Source of the DNA: Mariniphaga sp963747515
Lineage (GTDB): Bacteria; Bacteroidota; Bacteroidia; Bacteroidales; Prolixibacteraceae
Length of the DNA: 64,000 nt
Reading direction: 5' to 3'
Assembly: GCA_963747515.1 (NCBI GenBank)
Contig: CAVVFN010000005.1
Location: forward strand, 558,001-622,000
The translations under genes were made by a program, and so were the position numbers. The stretch's first letter is position 1. Each line of letters opens with the position of its first letter. A model generated the notes under the pieces. It made no database searches. It had not been told where the DNA came from and saw only the letters and a program-made list of their open reading frames with translations. Shown piece after piece: positions 24,294 through 34,900 of this stretch.

Positions 24294-24827
24294 TTAAATC
24301 ATATAAAACACATGCGGTTTTGTTCCCGCTTCGGGAATCAATGTTTTGAATTTTCTTTTTTTCAGCATTTTCGAAACATTGCTGTTTGGGTCATCCAGGT
24401 CGCCAAAATACATGCACTTTGTAGGGCATACTTCCACACAGGCAGGTTGCTGTCCTTTTTGTATCCGGTGCATGCAAAATGTACACTTATCCACAAACCC
24501 TTCGGGGTGAGCATATCGCGCATCATAGGGGCAGCTGACAATACAGGCACCACAGCCTATGCATTTATCCTCTGTAACTGCTACAATGCCTCCTGCTTCA
24601 AAATGGCTTGCGCCTGTAGGGCAACTTCTGACACACGGAGCATTTTCACAGTGGTTGCATCTTTCCGACCGGATTTCAATTTCAAGTTGCGGATAGGTAC
24701 CATCGGTAATTTCCACCACCCAATCGCGGCAATATCCGATGGGAACATCATTTTCAGTTTGGCAGGCAACCACACAATCGGAACAGCCAACACATTTTTT
24801 TGTATCGATAGCCATTGCATACCTCAT
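24294..24827 (-). CDS. Four-cluster ferredoxin subunit (PsrB/PhsB type)
   Basis: The 177-residue electron-transfer subunit has sixteen cysteines in four groups. The first three are CVGCSDCVVAC, CNHCENAPCVRSCPTG and CIGCGACIVSCPYDAR. The fourth runs CTFCMHRIQKGQQPAC to CPTKC. This is the DMSO-reductase-family B-subunit arrangement, carrying electrons from the NrfD subunit to the molybdenum subunit. Its ATG overlaps the stop of the catalytic subunit gene by 4 bases. Confidence 0.95.
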   Translation of the reverse strand: MRYAMAIDTKKCVGCSDCVVACQTENDVPIGYCRDWVVEITDGTYPQLEIEIRSERCNHCENAPCVRSCPTGASHFEAGGIVAVTEDKCIGCGACIVSCPYDARYAHPEGFVDKCTFCMHRIQKGQQPACVEVCPTKCMYFGDLDDPNSNVSKMLKKRKFKTLIPEAGTKPHVFYMI

Positions 24828-27052
24828 GACTGTACCTCGCTTTCTTTGTTAAATCTGAATGTTACAAAGTTTCCTCTCATGCCTGTACCTCCCATTATCG
24901 GATCCATTAAAACCCGTGTGATTAATTGGGAATCACTGACTCCTTTCCCATATGCCCGTTTCAGTTTTTTATCCTTATGTCCAAAACCGTGGACGATATA
25001 AACCGAATCAAAACGGATACGTTCTGTAACCCTCACCTTTACCGGGAAATCAGACACAATTCCGTCCTGGTTTTGAAGGTAAACAAGTTCTCCTTTTTTT
25101 AATCCCCATTCTTTAGCCACTTTGGGATTTACCCATACCGCATTTTCGTTCATCAAATCAGTAAGATTTGGATTGTTGGCAGTGCGGCTGAAGGTATGCA
25201 TTGGTGCACGCCCGTAATTTAAGTGGTAATATCCGGCAGGTGGTTCCGGATGTGCCGTATAAACCGGAAAGGGATCAAATCCTTCTGCTTCAAGAGCAGT
25301 TGAATACAATTCAATTTTCCCGGTATTGGTATAAAATTCAATTTCCTCACCCGGAGCAAAAAACAGATTACTGTACTGACGCGGAAGGTTTTTAACTCCA
25401 ATCCGCTTCATCTCTTCCAGTGAAGAACCAACCTGTTTTAACTGCCAATCCAGTTTCTCCTCAAAAGTATCCCAGGCAAAAAATTCTTCCAGTCCCAACC
25501 TTTTCGAAAGTTCCTTGGCCATCCAGTATGCCGGTTTTGTGTTATACATAGGTTCAGCAGCAGGCATTCTCAATGCAATGCTTGGACTGCGGCCCTGAGC
25601 AACCCGAAGGTCATCCCAACGCTCCAGGTATGTACATTCAGGGAGAATTACATCAGCATAACCCGTTATTTCCATTGGCATGGTATCTACAACAACCAGA
25701 AGATCCAGGTTATTTATAGCTTCAATCGTTTTTTTCTGATCGGGCAATGTCATTATAAGGTTGGTGCCATTAACAATCCATCCTTTTATATTGCAATCTA
25801 AATCAGGTGAGGGAATTGTTGCATCGCAGACTCCTGATGCAAGAGCCAGATCAGCCAGTTTGTATTTTCCTTTCATTGCATCCCGCCAGTTACGGGCAGG
25901 TTTAGGGAAAGGCGGATGCGGATATTCGGGCAGGCTTATCTTTTCAGGCAAATAAAATCCACCTTTTCTGCCCCATGAACCAAGCAGTGCGTTTAAAATC
26001 GCAACAGCCCTCAATCTTTGGGTATCATCTCCATACCAGGTTACATGTCTTCCGGGATGTATGATAACAGAAGGCGCAGCATTTGCCATTTCACGAGCCG
26101 ATTCTCTAATCTGGTGCGGTTTAATGGTAGTAATTCCATAAGCCCATTCGGGAGTAAAAGGCTGAACATAATTCTTCAATTCTTCAATCCCGAAAGCATA
26201 CTTTTCAATATATTCTTTATCGTACCAATTGTTGTTGATAATTTCCCGTATCCATGTAAGCAACAATGCGATATCGGTCGCAGGTTTTACAGGCAACCAG
26301 AATTTGGATTTACCTGCAGCTGTAGAGTAACGTGGATCAACAGTTATAATAACTGCTCCATTATCAATTGCATCCGACATCTCCTGTACCTGACCATTAT
26401 GCATATTTTCCCCAAGGTGAGAACCAATAAGCACAAGACAGCGGGTATCCCGAATATCCAAAGGTTCAGGGGAATTCAAACCTTCTCCAAATGTCGCTAA
26501 AAATGCTACTTCCCTTGGTCCGCGGCACTGGGCATAGGAAGGTGCGGCAATATTACCTGAGCCAAAAGCTTTTAACAAATCACCCCAGTAATGGCCTCCC
26601 GAACCATGTGTAAATAAAGCAGTACATTCAGGCCCATGTTCCTTTTTTATTTTTTGAAGTCTTTCAGCAATAAATTCAAAGGCTTCATCCCAGGAAATCT
26701 CTTTAAATGTCTGTTTCCCGTCAGAACCTTTAACCCTAAGCAGAGGAGTTTTTAACCGGTCTTCATCATAAAACATTCCAACACCACCGGTTCCCCTGGG
26801 ACATAGCCTCCCATTTGAATTGGGATCATCATCATTTCCTGTGATCTTTTTGATTTTCCCCTCATCATTTTTATACACCCACCCTGCACACTGCCAAAAA
26901 CAAACTTCGCAAACGGTAGGTGTCCGGAATGGGTTCCCTGGATCAATAGTCCTTTTTGCCTGAATACCCGACTGTACATAATTCCCACCAAATAAAAGCC
27001 CTGCTGCACTTAATGAAGTTATTTTGATAAAATCGCGCCTTGATCCCGACAT
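24824..27052 (-). CDS. Molybdopterin oxidoreductase, polysulfide/thiosulfate reductase catalytic subunit type
   Basis: The 742-residue protein has a twin-arginine signal (SRRDFIKITSLSAAGLL at 4-20), so it acts in the periplasm. The proximal 4Fe-4S cluster is bound by C48, C51, C55 and C84. The molybdenum ligand position reads YAQCRGPRE with C176, the cysteine ligation of PsrA/PhsA and NapA rather than the serine of DMSO reductase. With the B and C subunits and sulfur-transport neighbours, polysulfide or thiosulfate reduction is the best reading. A tetrathionate or arsenate relative cannot be excluded by eye. Confidence 0.88.
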   Translation of the reverse strand: MSGSRRDFIKITSLSAAGLLFGGNYVQSGIQAKRTIDPGNPFRTPTVCEVCFWQCAGWVYKNDEGKIKKITGNDDDPNSNGRLCPRGTGGVGMFYDEDRLKTPLLRVKGSDGKQTFKEISWDEAFEFIAERLQKIKKEHGPECTALFTHGSGGHYWGDLLKAFGSGNIAAPSYAQCRGPREVAFLATFGEGLNSPEPLDIRDTRCLVLIGSHLGENMHNGQVQEMSDAIDNGAVIITVDPRYSTAAGKSKFWLPVKPATDIALLLTWIREIINNNWYDKEYIEKYAFGIEELKNYVQPFTPEWAYGITTIKPHQIRESAREMANAAPSVIIHPGRHVTWYGDDTQRLRAVAILNALLGSWGRKGGFYLPEKISLPEYPHPPFPKPARNWRDAMKGKYKLADLALASGVCDATIPSPDLDCNIKGWIVNGTNLIMTLPDQKKTIEAINNLDLLVVVDTMPMEITGYADVILPECTYLERWDDLRVAQGRSPSIALRMPAAEPMYNTKPAYWMAKELSKRLGLEEFFAWDTFEEKLDWQLKQVGSSLEEMKRIGVKNLPRQYSNLFFAPGEEIEFYTNTGKIELYSTALEAEGFDPFPVYTAHPEPPAGYYHLNYGRAPMHTFSRTANNPNLTDLMNENAVWVNPKVAKEWGLKKGELVYLQNQDGIVSDFPVKVRVTERIRFDSVYIVHGFGHKDKKLKRAYGKGVSDSQLITRVLMDPIMGGTGMRGNFVTFRFNKESEVQS

Positions 27053-27102
27053 AATATTACTTTTATACTTAGCGATTCCTCACTTTAATTTTATTTTAAG
27101 CA

Positions 27103-27132
27103 CAAAATTATCTAATTATCTATATATACCAA
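27103..27132 (-). promoter_or_regulatory. Promoter of the sulfur/molybdenum block
   Basis: The -7 element TAATTTTG (27103-27110) and an upstream TTG (27130-27132) are separated by 19 bp, the usual spacing for the Bacteroidota primary sigma factor. The start site would lie near 27096, about 44 nt before the first gene of the block. Confidence 0.65.
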
Positions 27133-27168
27133 TACCTAAAATCCACGCAGGGTTACCAATGGCACTAC

Positions 27169-27190
27169 TTTTTACATATTTATGTAAAAA
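27169..27190. promoter_or_regulatory. Inverted repeat upstream of the psr-type operon
   Basis: Two perfect 9-bp arms, TTTTTACAT and ATGTAAAAA, flank 4 nt. The centre is about 83 bp upstream of the predicted start site, a position compatible with a class I activator. Confidence 0.5.
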
Positions 27191-27207
27191 TCAATAATTT
27201 ACAACAA

Positions 27208-27223
27208 TATGTTTTACAACATA
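27208..27223. promoter_or_regulatory. Dyad TATGTT-N4-AACATA (site 1)
   Basis: A perfect 6-bp dyad with a 4-bp spacer lies about 119 bp upstream of the predicted psr-type start site. The same dyad recurs upstream of gltB and of the gene at 48790-49470. The half-site and spacing resemble Crp/Fnr-family operators; the regulator is not identified. Confidence 0.55.
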
Positions 27224-27299
27224 CAGAATTAATATAAATTCATTCTAAAGAAAACGATAAGGGAATTAAACTAACGAACAGGAAAAATCAAGTTCATTT

Positions 27300-27614
27300 T
27301 CAGCTCTTTTCAGATTTATTTTTTTCCTCCTCAGACATTACTATTTTTTTACTCCATTTTTCTTCTTTTTCATCAACTGTTTCTTCAACTTTTTCGATCC
27401 TGTTTTTTTTGTCTTTAGATTTCGCTTTATTCAACCATTTTCTGAAAATGGGTATGTCGGTGCTTAATAAAAACAATCCTCCAAATAAAAAGATATACCC
27501 CAGAGGAATAAAAGGTACTAACATAAACACAGCGCCCAACAGAAGAATAATACCCCCAACCACAGGCCGCAAATACTTTTTATGTTCAGGTTTTATTTTG
27601 AATATCCGGTTCAT
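27300..27614 (-). CDS. Small membrane protein, PGPGW-like
   Basis: The 104-residue protein has a basic N-terminus, two closely spaced hydrophobic segments at about 17-52 and a long charged Lys/Glu-rich cytoplasmic tail. The pattern resembles small PGPGW-type membrane proteins, but the signature itself reads VPFIPLGYIF, so the family is tentative. It stands alone between the psr-type promoter region and the TonB-dependent receptor gene. No function can be assigned. Confidence 0.65.
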   Translation of the reverse strand: MNRIFKIKPEHKKYLRPVVGGIILLLGAVFMLVPFIPLGYIFLFGGLFLLSTDIPIFRKWLNKAKSKDKKNRIEKVEETVDEKEEKWSKKIVMSEEEKNKSEKS

Positions 27615-27808
27615 TATAAAAAAAGATAATAATGCAGTACAGTTAACATTCTGATAATAAATACAACAATTAAAAAGGCACAGAGTTTTGCCAACTAAAA
27701 TTTACTTTTCATTGTACAGAAAGATGAGCTGTCGATCTTATCATGAGGGTTTGGTTTGAGAATTGAAGTACTAAGAAATTTTTTAAAATATTTAAAATGT
27801 ATTTCCTG

Positions 27809-30367
27809 TTAAAAATTCCAGCTAATATTCGCTCCCAGCATACGTGGTTGACCCTGCACGACAGTGGGCATACCAAAAATACCTCCCCAATGGCCTGCGC
27901 CGGAAAGGTAGTTTTCCTGCAGCAGATTGGTACCGAAAATATTAAGTATCACATTAGGATTCTCAAATTCAATTCCGGCATTTAGATTTAACAATCCGTA
28001 AGCCCTTTGGCTCAGACCGGAAGAATTGGCTTCAGTAAACCAGAAATGCGATTTCCAGGAGTACCATGGTGCAGCAAAAAAAAGCATACCCTTTATAACT
28101 GTTGCTTTAGCTGTTAATCCTGCAGAAAAGCTGTGCTCAGGTGCCCGTGCAAAGCTGTTTCCGGCATAGAGACAGGTATTACCGTCGACGCCCGTGGAAT
28201 CGAATGCAGATTGCAGCCACGAATAATTTCCAAAAAAATTCAACCCCTTAACAATTGCCGCTTTCACTCCTGTTTCAGCACCATAGGAAGTTGCCTTACC
28301 ATTGGCAGCCATTACCCCTTCATTTGCAGGATTGCTCCATTGCAGTGTCCGGACATTGATATGCCGTCGGTAAAAACCAGTAACATTCCAATATACATGA
28401 TGCTTCATGGTTGTTTTCCATCCGGCTTCTGCACTGTTAACTTTCTCCGCTCCCACAACAAGCGGCTGACTATTCCAGGTAAAAAGAAGTACCTGCGGTT
28501 TTGTACCTCTTGATGCCTTCACAAAAAAATTAAAATTTTCATTCCGGCGGTAAATTATTCCTGCCTCACCGGTGACTGACATTCTGTTTTTATTTAACTG
28601 TCGGTTATTCATTGGCAAGTAAAGTAAGTTGGGCATACTTTTACTGAACTGCCCAAGATTTGATTCTGAACCTCCGGTAATCTGTGATTCATGACCCAGT
28701 TGCATTCTGTCATAAAAAGCACGGGCACCTCCGGTGAGAAAAAATTGCTGTTTAACCCGATAGGTAAAATGAAAGTAAGCCTGAGCCGATTGAATTAACC
28801 GATTATTCACTGTTTCTTCATTGTGTAATCCATTCAATGGAAAATTAATCATGGGATCAGGATTTAAGGGTTGAGGGCTAACCGGATAGCGGTTTTCTGA
28901 TGGCATAAGAAAATTTCCCGGAGAACTTAAAACAGCATAAATTAACCGATCGGATGATGAAATGCCCAGCCAACGGGAATTCCTCTCATGGCTGTAACTT
29001 AAACCTGCAGCCCCATTAACACGGCTTTCCTTCGAAAAATTGTACCGAATCTCCTGATAGAACCGGGCAGATTCCGTTTTATCATCCATCTCAAGTGCCG
29101 GAAGAATTGTTCCATCGGCATCCCAGGCATCTGATGCATTGCTCTTCCTGAACGAACTGATTAATGTCCAGTAATCGTGTTCATTCAAAAAATACCGGTA
29201 AGTTAATGTTCCATCCATCAGTTTTTGTTGTGAGCCCAGTTCATTCCCCCTGTTTAAAGAAACCACGTGTTGATAGATTCCGGGATCTTTATCCTCATCA
29301 GTAAACCAGGGATTCATAAAAGGCACTCCTGAATGATCCGTATTATTGTAATTCATCGTAATGTCAAGCTTATGGTTATAAGCAGGCAAAAAACGAAGGG
29401 AAATTCTTCCCCCATAATTATTGGCTCCATTCAGAGTTCCTCCTTGTGTGTTCTCCACATAACCATTACTGGCAGCGTAAATACCTGCCGCTCTTATAAA
29501 AAGCATATCCTTGACGACAGGGACATTTACTGCTGCCGTCGCTTTTTTTGACCCATAACTTCCACCACCGGCCCGTATAAATCCTCCCAGGTAACTATCT
29601 GGTTTTTTGGTAACAAAATGAACTGCGCCACCCAATGCATCTTTCCCAAACAAAGTATTTTGAGGTCCGCTAAGCACTTCGACCCGCCCCATATCAAAGA
29701 GCACGGGTAGGGTGCTCCCTGAGTAACCGGCAGGAACCTCATCGAAAAATACAGCTACAGAAGGCGAAATTTCGGTGAACCCGGCACTGCTAAGAGAGCC
29801 CAAAATAGAAAAACCGGATTTCCCTGCTCCCAATTCCTCATATGAAAGTACCGGATTAATTTCGGCAATTCTTTCATAACCGTTCACGCTGAATTTACCG
29901 GCAACTGATTTGCTGAGCACTGAAATTGCAGAGGGAATATCGGGAATTTGCTGCTCCCGTTTATGGGAAGTGGAAATTAAAGTTTCAAGATGTGCTTTTG
30001 CCTGATCCAGGGCAACATAATGGTCATTGAAGCCGGGTTGTAACGCAAAGTCAATGGTTTTGGTCAGGTACCCGATACATGAAATTTTAAGCCGTAACCT
30101 TCCCGTTGGCAAGTCGGAAAGCATAAACTGTCCAAACTCATTTGAATGAACCAATCTTTTTATTCCTTCAATCTCAATGCAGGCTCCAGGAATAGGAACT
30201 TTTTTGGCATCACGAACGAGACCACGAAAAACTACCTGAGGAAGATCTTCACTTACTCTCTCCACATTCCGGTATTTTCGTTTCACTCTTCCCTTTGTCT
30301 TAGGTTGAGCAGCTGCTGTCAAAACTATAAGTATACACAAGAAAAAGATCAGTATTCGTTTCATCAA
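27809..30367 (-). CDS. TonB-dependent outer-membrane receptor
   Basis: The 852-residue protein has a signal peptide (about 1-20), a carboxypeptidase-like regulatory domain (about 46-125) and a plug domain beginning near 145 with IPSAISVLS. A C-terminal barrel ends in the aromatic residue F after LGANISWN. It is shorter than SusC-type proteins and resembles siderophore, cobalamin or metal-chelate receptors, for which no ligand can be assigned. It lies between the sulfur block and gltD, 67 bp after gltD on the same strand. A role in molybdate or iron supply is only a guess from position. Confidence 0.9.
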   Translation of the reverse strand: MMKRILIFFLCILIVLTAAAQPKTKGRVKRKYRNVERVSEDLPQVVFRGLVRDAKKVPIPGACIEIEGIKRLVHSNEFGQFMLSDLPTGRLRLKISCIGYLTKTIDFALQPGFNDHYVALDQAKAHLETLISTSHKREQQIPDIPSAISVLSKSVAGKFSVNGYERIAEINPVLSYEELGAGKSGFSILGSLSSAGFTEISPSVAVFFDEVPAGYSGSTLPVLFDMGRVEVLSGPQNTLFGKDALGGAVHFVTKKPDSYLGGFIRAGGGSYGSKKATAAVNVPVVKDMLFIRAAGIYAASNGYVENTQGGTLNGANNYGGRISLRFLPAYNHKLDITMNYNNTDHSGVPFMNPWFTDEDKDPGIYQHVVSLNRGNELGSQQKLMDGTLTYRYFLNEHDYWTLISSFRKSNASDAWDADGTILPALEMDDKTESARFYQEIRYNFSKESRVNGAAGLSYSHERNSRWLGISSSDRLIYAVLSSPGNFLMPSENRYPVSPQPLNPDPMINFPLNGLHNEETVNNRLIQSAQAYFHFTYRVKQQFFLTGGARAFYDRMQLGHESQITGGSESNLGQFSKSMPNLLYLPMNNRQLNKNRMSVTGEAGIIYRRNENFNFFVKASRGTKPQVLLFTWNSQPLVVGAEKVNSAEAGWKTTMKHHVYWNVTGFYRRHINVRTLQWSNPANEGVMAANGKATSYGAETGVKAAIVKGLNFFGNYSWLQSAFDSTGVDGNTCLYAGNSFARAPEHSFSAGLTAKATVIKGMLFFAAPWYSWKSHFWFTEANSSGLSQRAYGLLNLNAGIEFENPNVILNIFGTNLLQENYLSGAGHWGGIFGMPTVVQGQPRMLGANISWNF

Positions 30368-30434
30368 TTCAACCTCTTTTTCTCAAAACGAAATATGCCT
30401 GATTAAATTTCCTGAGGCATTACTTTAATTCTGC

Positions 30435-31907
30435 TTAAGCGGATACCGGCGCAATTATTTTTGTTGCGACTGAATTTATTTTAATTTCTTTTAAAAAGGC
30501 GTCCACACCACGTGCGGCCACATTACCAGCTTCTATAGCATGAACAACCAGGCTGGCACCTTTTTCGGCATCACCTGCTGCAAAAATTTTCGGGATATTG
30601 GTTTGTTTTTTATTATCTACCTTTACATTTCCACGAGGATCGTAATCAACCCCCAGTGCATCGAGCAATCCATTATGTGCTGGCTGGGTGAATCCCATCG
30701 ACAACAACACCAATTCGGTATCGAGCAATAAGGATGTCCCTTCCAATTCTTTCATTACCCAACGCCCTTTTTGATCTTTCGACCATTCCACCTGCACTAC
30801 TTCCGTTTGTATTAATTTTCCGTTATCATCACCAATAAATTTTTTTGTGGAAAGGCTCCACTTTCTGGTGCAGCCTTCCTCATGTGAGCTTGAAGTACGC
30901 AAGGTATTTGGCCAATAAGGCCATGGGTTATTATTTTCCCGCTTCTCCGGAGGTTTAGGCAGAATTTCAATTTGTGTCACCGATTTTGCCTGCTGACGGA
31001 TGGATGTTCCCACACAATCGGAACCGGTATCGCCACCACCAATAATCAAAACATTTTTATCTTTTGCCGTTATTCTTTTTTTCGGTGGAATTATTTTACC
31101 AGCAACGACTTTATTTTGTTGCGAAAGAAAATCCATGGCAAAATATACTCCATTAATTTCTCTTCCCTCCACAGGCAAATCACGGGGCTGTTCAGCACCC
31201 ACAGCCAGAAGCACAGCATCAAAATTCTCAAGCAGTTCTTTTTTGGTAATATCCACACCAACGTTTATATTGGTTTTAAAGATGACTCCCTCATCAATAA
31301 AAATTTCCAATCTGCGATCAATAACCCGTTTATTTAACTTAAAATCAGGAATTCCATACCGAAGCAAACCGCCAGCAGCATCATTTTTTTCAAAAACAGT
31401 AACACTGTGACCTGCCCTGTTGAGCAGATCGGCAGCAGCAAGACCGGCAGGACCTGATCCAATGACGGCTACTTTTTTTCCTGTCCTCACCTTAGGCGGG
31501 CGAGGTTTAATTATGCCTGATTCAAACGCCTGCTCTACTGTAGCGCATTCATTTTCACGAATGGTAACCGATTCTTCATGAATTGCCAGTACACATGATT
31601 TTTCACAAGGTGCAGGACAAATTCTGCCTGTAATTTCGGGAAAGCTATTTGTAGAATTTAAAATAGTATATGCTTCTTCTATGTTTCCGCGGTACAGTGC
31701 ATCCTGCCACTCGGGAATGTTGCTGTTTACCGGGCATCCCCAATGGCAAAAAGGAACACCGCAATCCATACACCTTGATGCCTGCTGTTTCCTGTCTTTT
31801 TCATTTAGGGTTTGTTCCACTTCCCCATAATCATATATTCTTTCCTTTGAAGGCCGATAACCGGCATTCTTTCGTGGAACATAAATAAAACCTTTTGGAT
31901 CTCCCAT
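30435..31907 (-). CDS. gltD: Glutamate synthase, small subunit
   Basis: GltD passes electrons from NADPH through FAD and two 4Fe-4S clusters to the large subunit. The 490-residue protein has N-terminal cluster cysteines C46, C49, C54 and C58 and a second set in CPAPCEKSC. An FAD motif GSGPAGLAAAD lies near 148 and an NADPH motif GGGDTGSDC near 289. It follows gltB by 35 bp on the same strand, forming the standard pair. Confidence 0.96.
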   Translation of the reverse strand: MGDPKGFIYVPRKNAGYRPSKERIYDYGEVEQTLNEKDRKQQASRCMDCGVPFCHWGCPVNSNIPEWQDALYRGNIEEAYTILNSTNSFPEITGRICPAPCEKSCVLAIHEESVTIRENECATVEQAFESGIIKPRPPKVRTGKKVAVIGSGPAGLAAADLLNRAGHSVTVFEKNDAAGGLLRYGIPDFKLNKRVIDRRLEIFIDEGVIFKTNINVGVDITKKELLENFDAVLLAVGAEQPRDLPVEGREINGVYFAMDFLSQQNKVVAGKIIPPKKRITAKDKNVLIIGGGDTGSDCVGTSIRQQAKSVTQIEILPKPPEKRENNNPWPYWPNTLRTSSSHEEGCTRKWSLSTKKFIGDDNGKLIQTEVVQVEWSKDQKGRWVMKELEGTSLLLDTELVLLSMGFTQPAHNGLLDALGVDYDPRGNVKVDNKKQTNIPKIFAAGDAEKGASLVVHAIEAGNVAARGVDAFLKEIKINSVATKIIAPVSA

Positions 31908-31942
31908 ATCTGATTAATCTTTATTCATTTTACTAATAAACT

Positions 31943-34900
31943 TTATTCATGCCGTGAGGGATCGTCTTCGGTAAGCTGTAGCTTTTTCTGCAACTCCTGA
32001 AGTTTCAACTCTTCCAGCACTTTTTTATATTCGAAAGGAATTACTTTCACAAATTTTGGAAGATATTCCTCCCAGTTTGTCAAAATAGCAGATGCGAGAG
32101 CACTCTGTGTGTAGAGCAAATGATTATTGATAAGAGTCTGCAACTCGTTTATATCCGATTTATCTTCAACAGGAAGTAAATCAACCAATCCTTTATTGCA
32201 GAAATAATCAAAATTTCCAGTTTCATCGAGTACATAAGCAATTCCTCCACTCATTCCGGCGCCAAAATTTTTTCCTGTTTTACCAAGCACAACCACACGA
32301 CCACCGGTCATATATTCACAGCAATGATCACCGGCGCCTTCCACCACAGCTTTCACACCGGAATTTCTCACACAAAAACGCTCTCCTGCAACCCCTCTGA
32401 TATAAGCTTCGCCCTTAGTAGCGCCATAAAAGGAGGTATTGCCAACAATAATATTTTCTTCCGGTTTAAATGTAGAACCAACCGGAGGCACAACAATAAT
32501 CTTACCACCGGAAAGTCCTTTTCCGATATAGTCGTTCGAATCACCTTCCAACCTAAAAGTTATACCTTTTACCAGGAAAGCTCCAAAGCTTTGTCCTGCA
32601 GTTCCATGAAAGGTACAGTTTATGGTATCATCAGGCAATCCAGCTTCACCGTATCTTTTTGATATTTCGCCTGAGAGCATAGCCCCGGAGGTACGATCTA
32701 CATTCACTATTGGGTGTGAGATCCAGACCTTTTCAGCTCCCCGTATGGCTTTACGTGCATCTTTAATTAAATCGTAATCCAGATGCCCTTTATCGGGCCG
32801 GGTATTGGGATGTGTATTTCGTATGGCCACCTTCTGTGCTTCTTTAGGTCTATACAGCAGTTGAGAAAAATCGATGGATTTCATCTTCCAGTTGGTCACT
32901 TCCCGATTAACTTCCAACAATTCTGTATGACCTACAATATCATCGAACCGGGTAAATCCCATATCGGCCAGATATTCCCGTATTTCCCTTGCAACAAACC
33001 GGAAATAGTTTATGGTATATTCTGCTTTTCCAAGGAAACGTTTCCGAAGGTTTTCATCCTGAGTAGCAATGCCTGCAGGACATGTATTCATATGACATTT
33101 ACGCATCATCACACATCCCAGAACAATTAAAGGAGCTGTTGAGAATCCAAATTCTTCGGCTCCAAGACATGCAAGTGAAATGACATCTCTTCCCGTTTTA
33201 ATTTGGCCATCCACCTGAAGTTTGACCCTACCGCGCAGGTTATTTAGCACGAGTGTTTGCTGAGTTTCAGCAATACCAAGTTCTACCGGCAAACCGGCAT
33301 GTTTAATTGAACTTGCAGGACTTGCTCCTGTGCCACCTTCTGTACCTGCAATCACAATGATATCGGAAAATGCTTTCGATACTCCGGCAGCAATGGTTCC
33401 AACTCCATTTTCCGACACCAATTTTACCGATACCTTTGCATTTGGATTGGTAATCTTCAGGTCGTATATAAGCTGAGCCAGATCTTCAATAGAATAGATG
33501 TCATGATGTGGCGGAGGTGATATAAGGGTAATCCCCGGAGTGGAATTTCGGGTTTTTGCTATAATTTTGTTTACCTTATATCCGGGCAATTGCCCTCCTT
33601 CCCCTGGTTTGGCACCTTGTGCAATTTTTATTTGAAGCTCTTCGGCATTTATCAGGTAATTATTTGTTACTCCAAATCTTCCTGAAGCTACCTGTTTAAT
33701 TTTGCTGTTCCGGTTGGTCCCAAACCGTTCCGGATCTTCTCCTCCTTCTCCTGTATTGCTCCGGCCACCAATGGCATTCATAGTAACAGCCAGTGTCTGA
33801 TGTGTTTCAATGCTTATTGAGCCATACGACATTGCACCGGTTACAAATCTTTTCATAATTTCCTCTTCCGGCTCTACATGTTCAAGCGGAATAGGGTTTC
33901 TTTTAAAATTAAAACATCCCCGTATAAATGCAGGTTTTCTATTCTGCTGATCTACCAGGGCAGTGAATTCTTTAAATTTTTCATAATCGTTTGTACGGGT
34001 TGACCACTGCAATAAACCTATTGATTCAGGATTCCATGCATGATGTAACCCATTTTTCCTCCAGGCATAGACACCATCATTTTCGAACTGAAATAATCCG
34101 GGAGTATTATTTTCTTTATATGCTTTTTCATGAAATAAGACAGCTTCCTTTCCTATTTCTTCCAGTCCAATACCACCAATTTTAGCAGCCGTTCCGGTAA
34201 AATAGCGGTCAATTAACTCTCTGTTGATACCCACCGATTCAAAAATTTGTGCACCATGGTAACTTCTTAAGGTGGAAATTCCCATTTTTGAAAAAACTTT
34301 TAATAACCCCTTGTCGATTGCTTTGATATAATTACTCCTTGCTTCCTTATATTCCAAAGTAATTTTTCCATCTTTTACCATTCGTTCAATAGCGGCAAAT
34401 GCAAGGTAAGGATTTATGACACTGGCACCATAACCAAGAAGCAGGGCAAAATGATGTACCTCCCGGGCTTCTCCGGTTTCAAGAATGATACCCACCTGCA
34501 TTCTTTTCTGCTTTTTAATAAGATGGTGGTGAACTGCAGATACTGCAAGCAGGGAAGGGATCGCCGCATGTTCTTTATCAATATCCCGATCACTTAAAAT
34601 TATATAGTTTTTTCTGCTGTCAACTGCGTCTTCTGCATCAGCCAGCATCTTTTCCACCGCATCCTTAAATCCGGATACACCTCCACTTACAGGGAACAGC
34701 ATTGGAATAACCTTATGGGAAAACATTTCATCCTTCAGGTCTTTAATTTTTCCCAAATCTGTATTGGTGAGGATAGGTCCCTGAAACTTTATGAGTTTAC
34801 AATGTTCAGGTGTTTCGACTAAAATGTTGGAATGTAAGGATCCGATATAATTAGTAAGTGCCATTACAAGGCCTTCCCGTATAGGATCAATAGCCGGGTT

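Noticed and set aside
24824..27052. Calling the catalytic subunit formate dehydrogenase or DMSO reductase
   Set aside because: The metal ligand is cysteine, not selenocysteine or serine, and the neighbours are sulfur-related.
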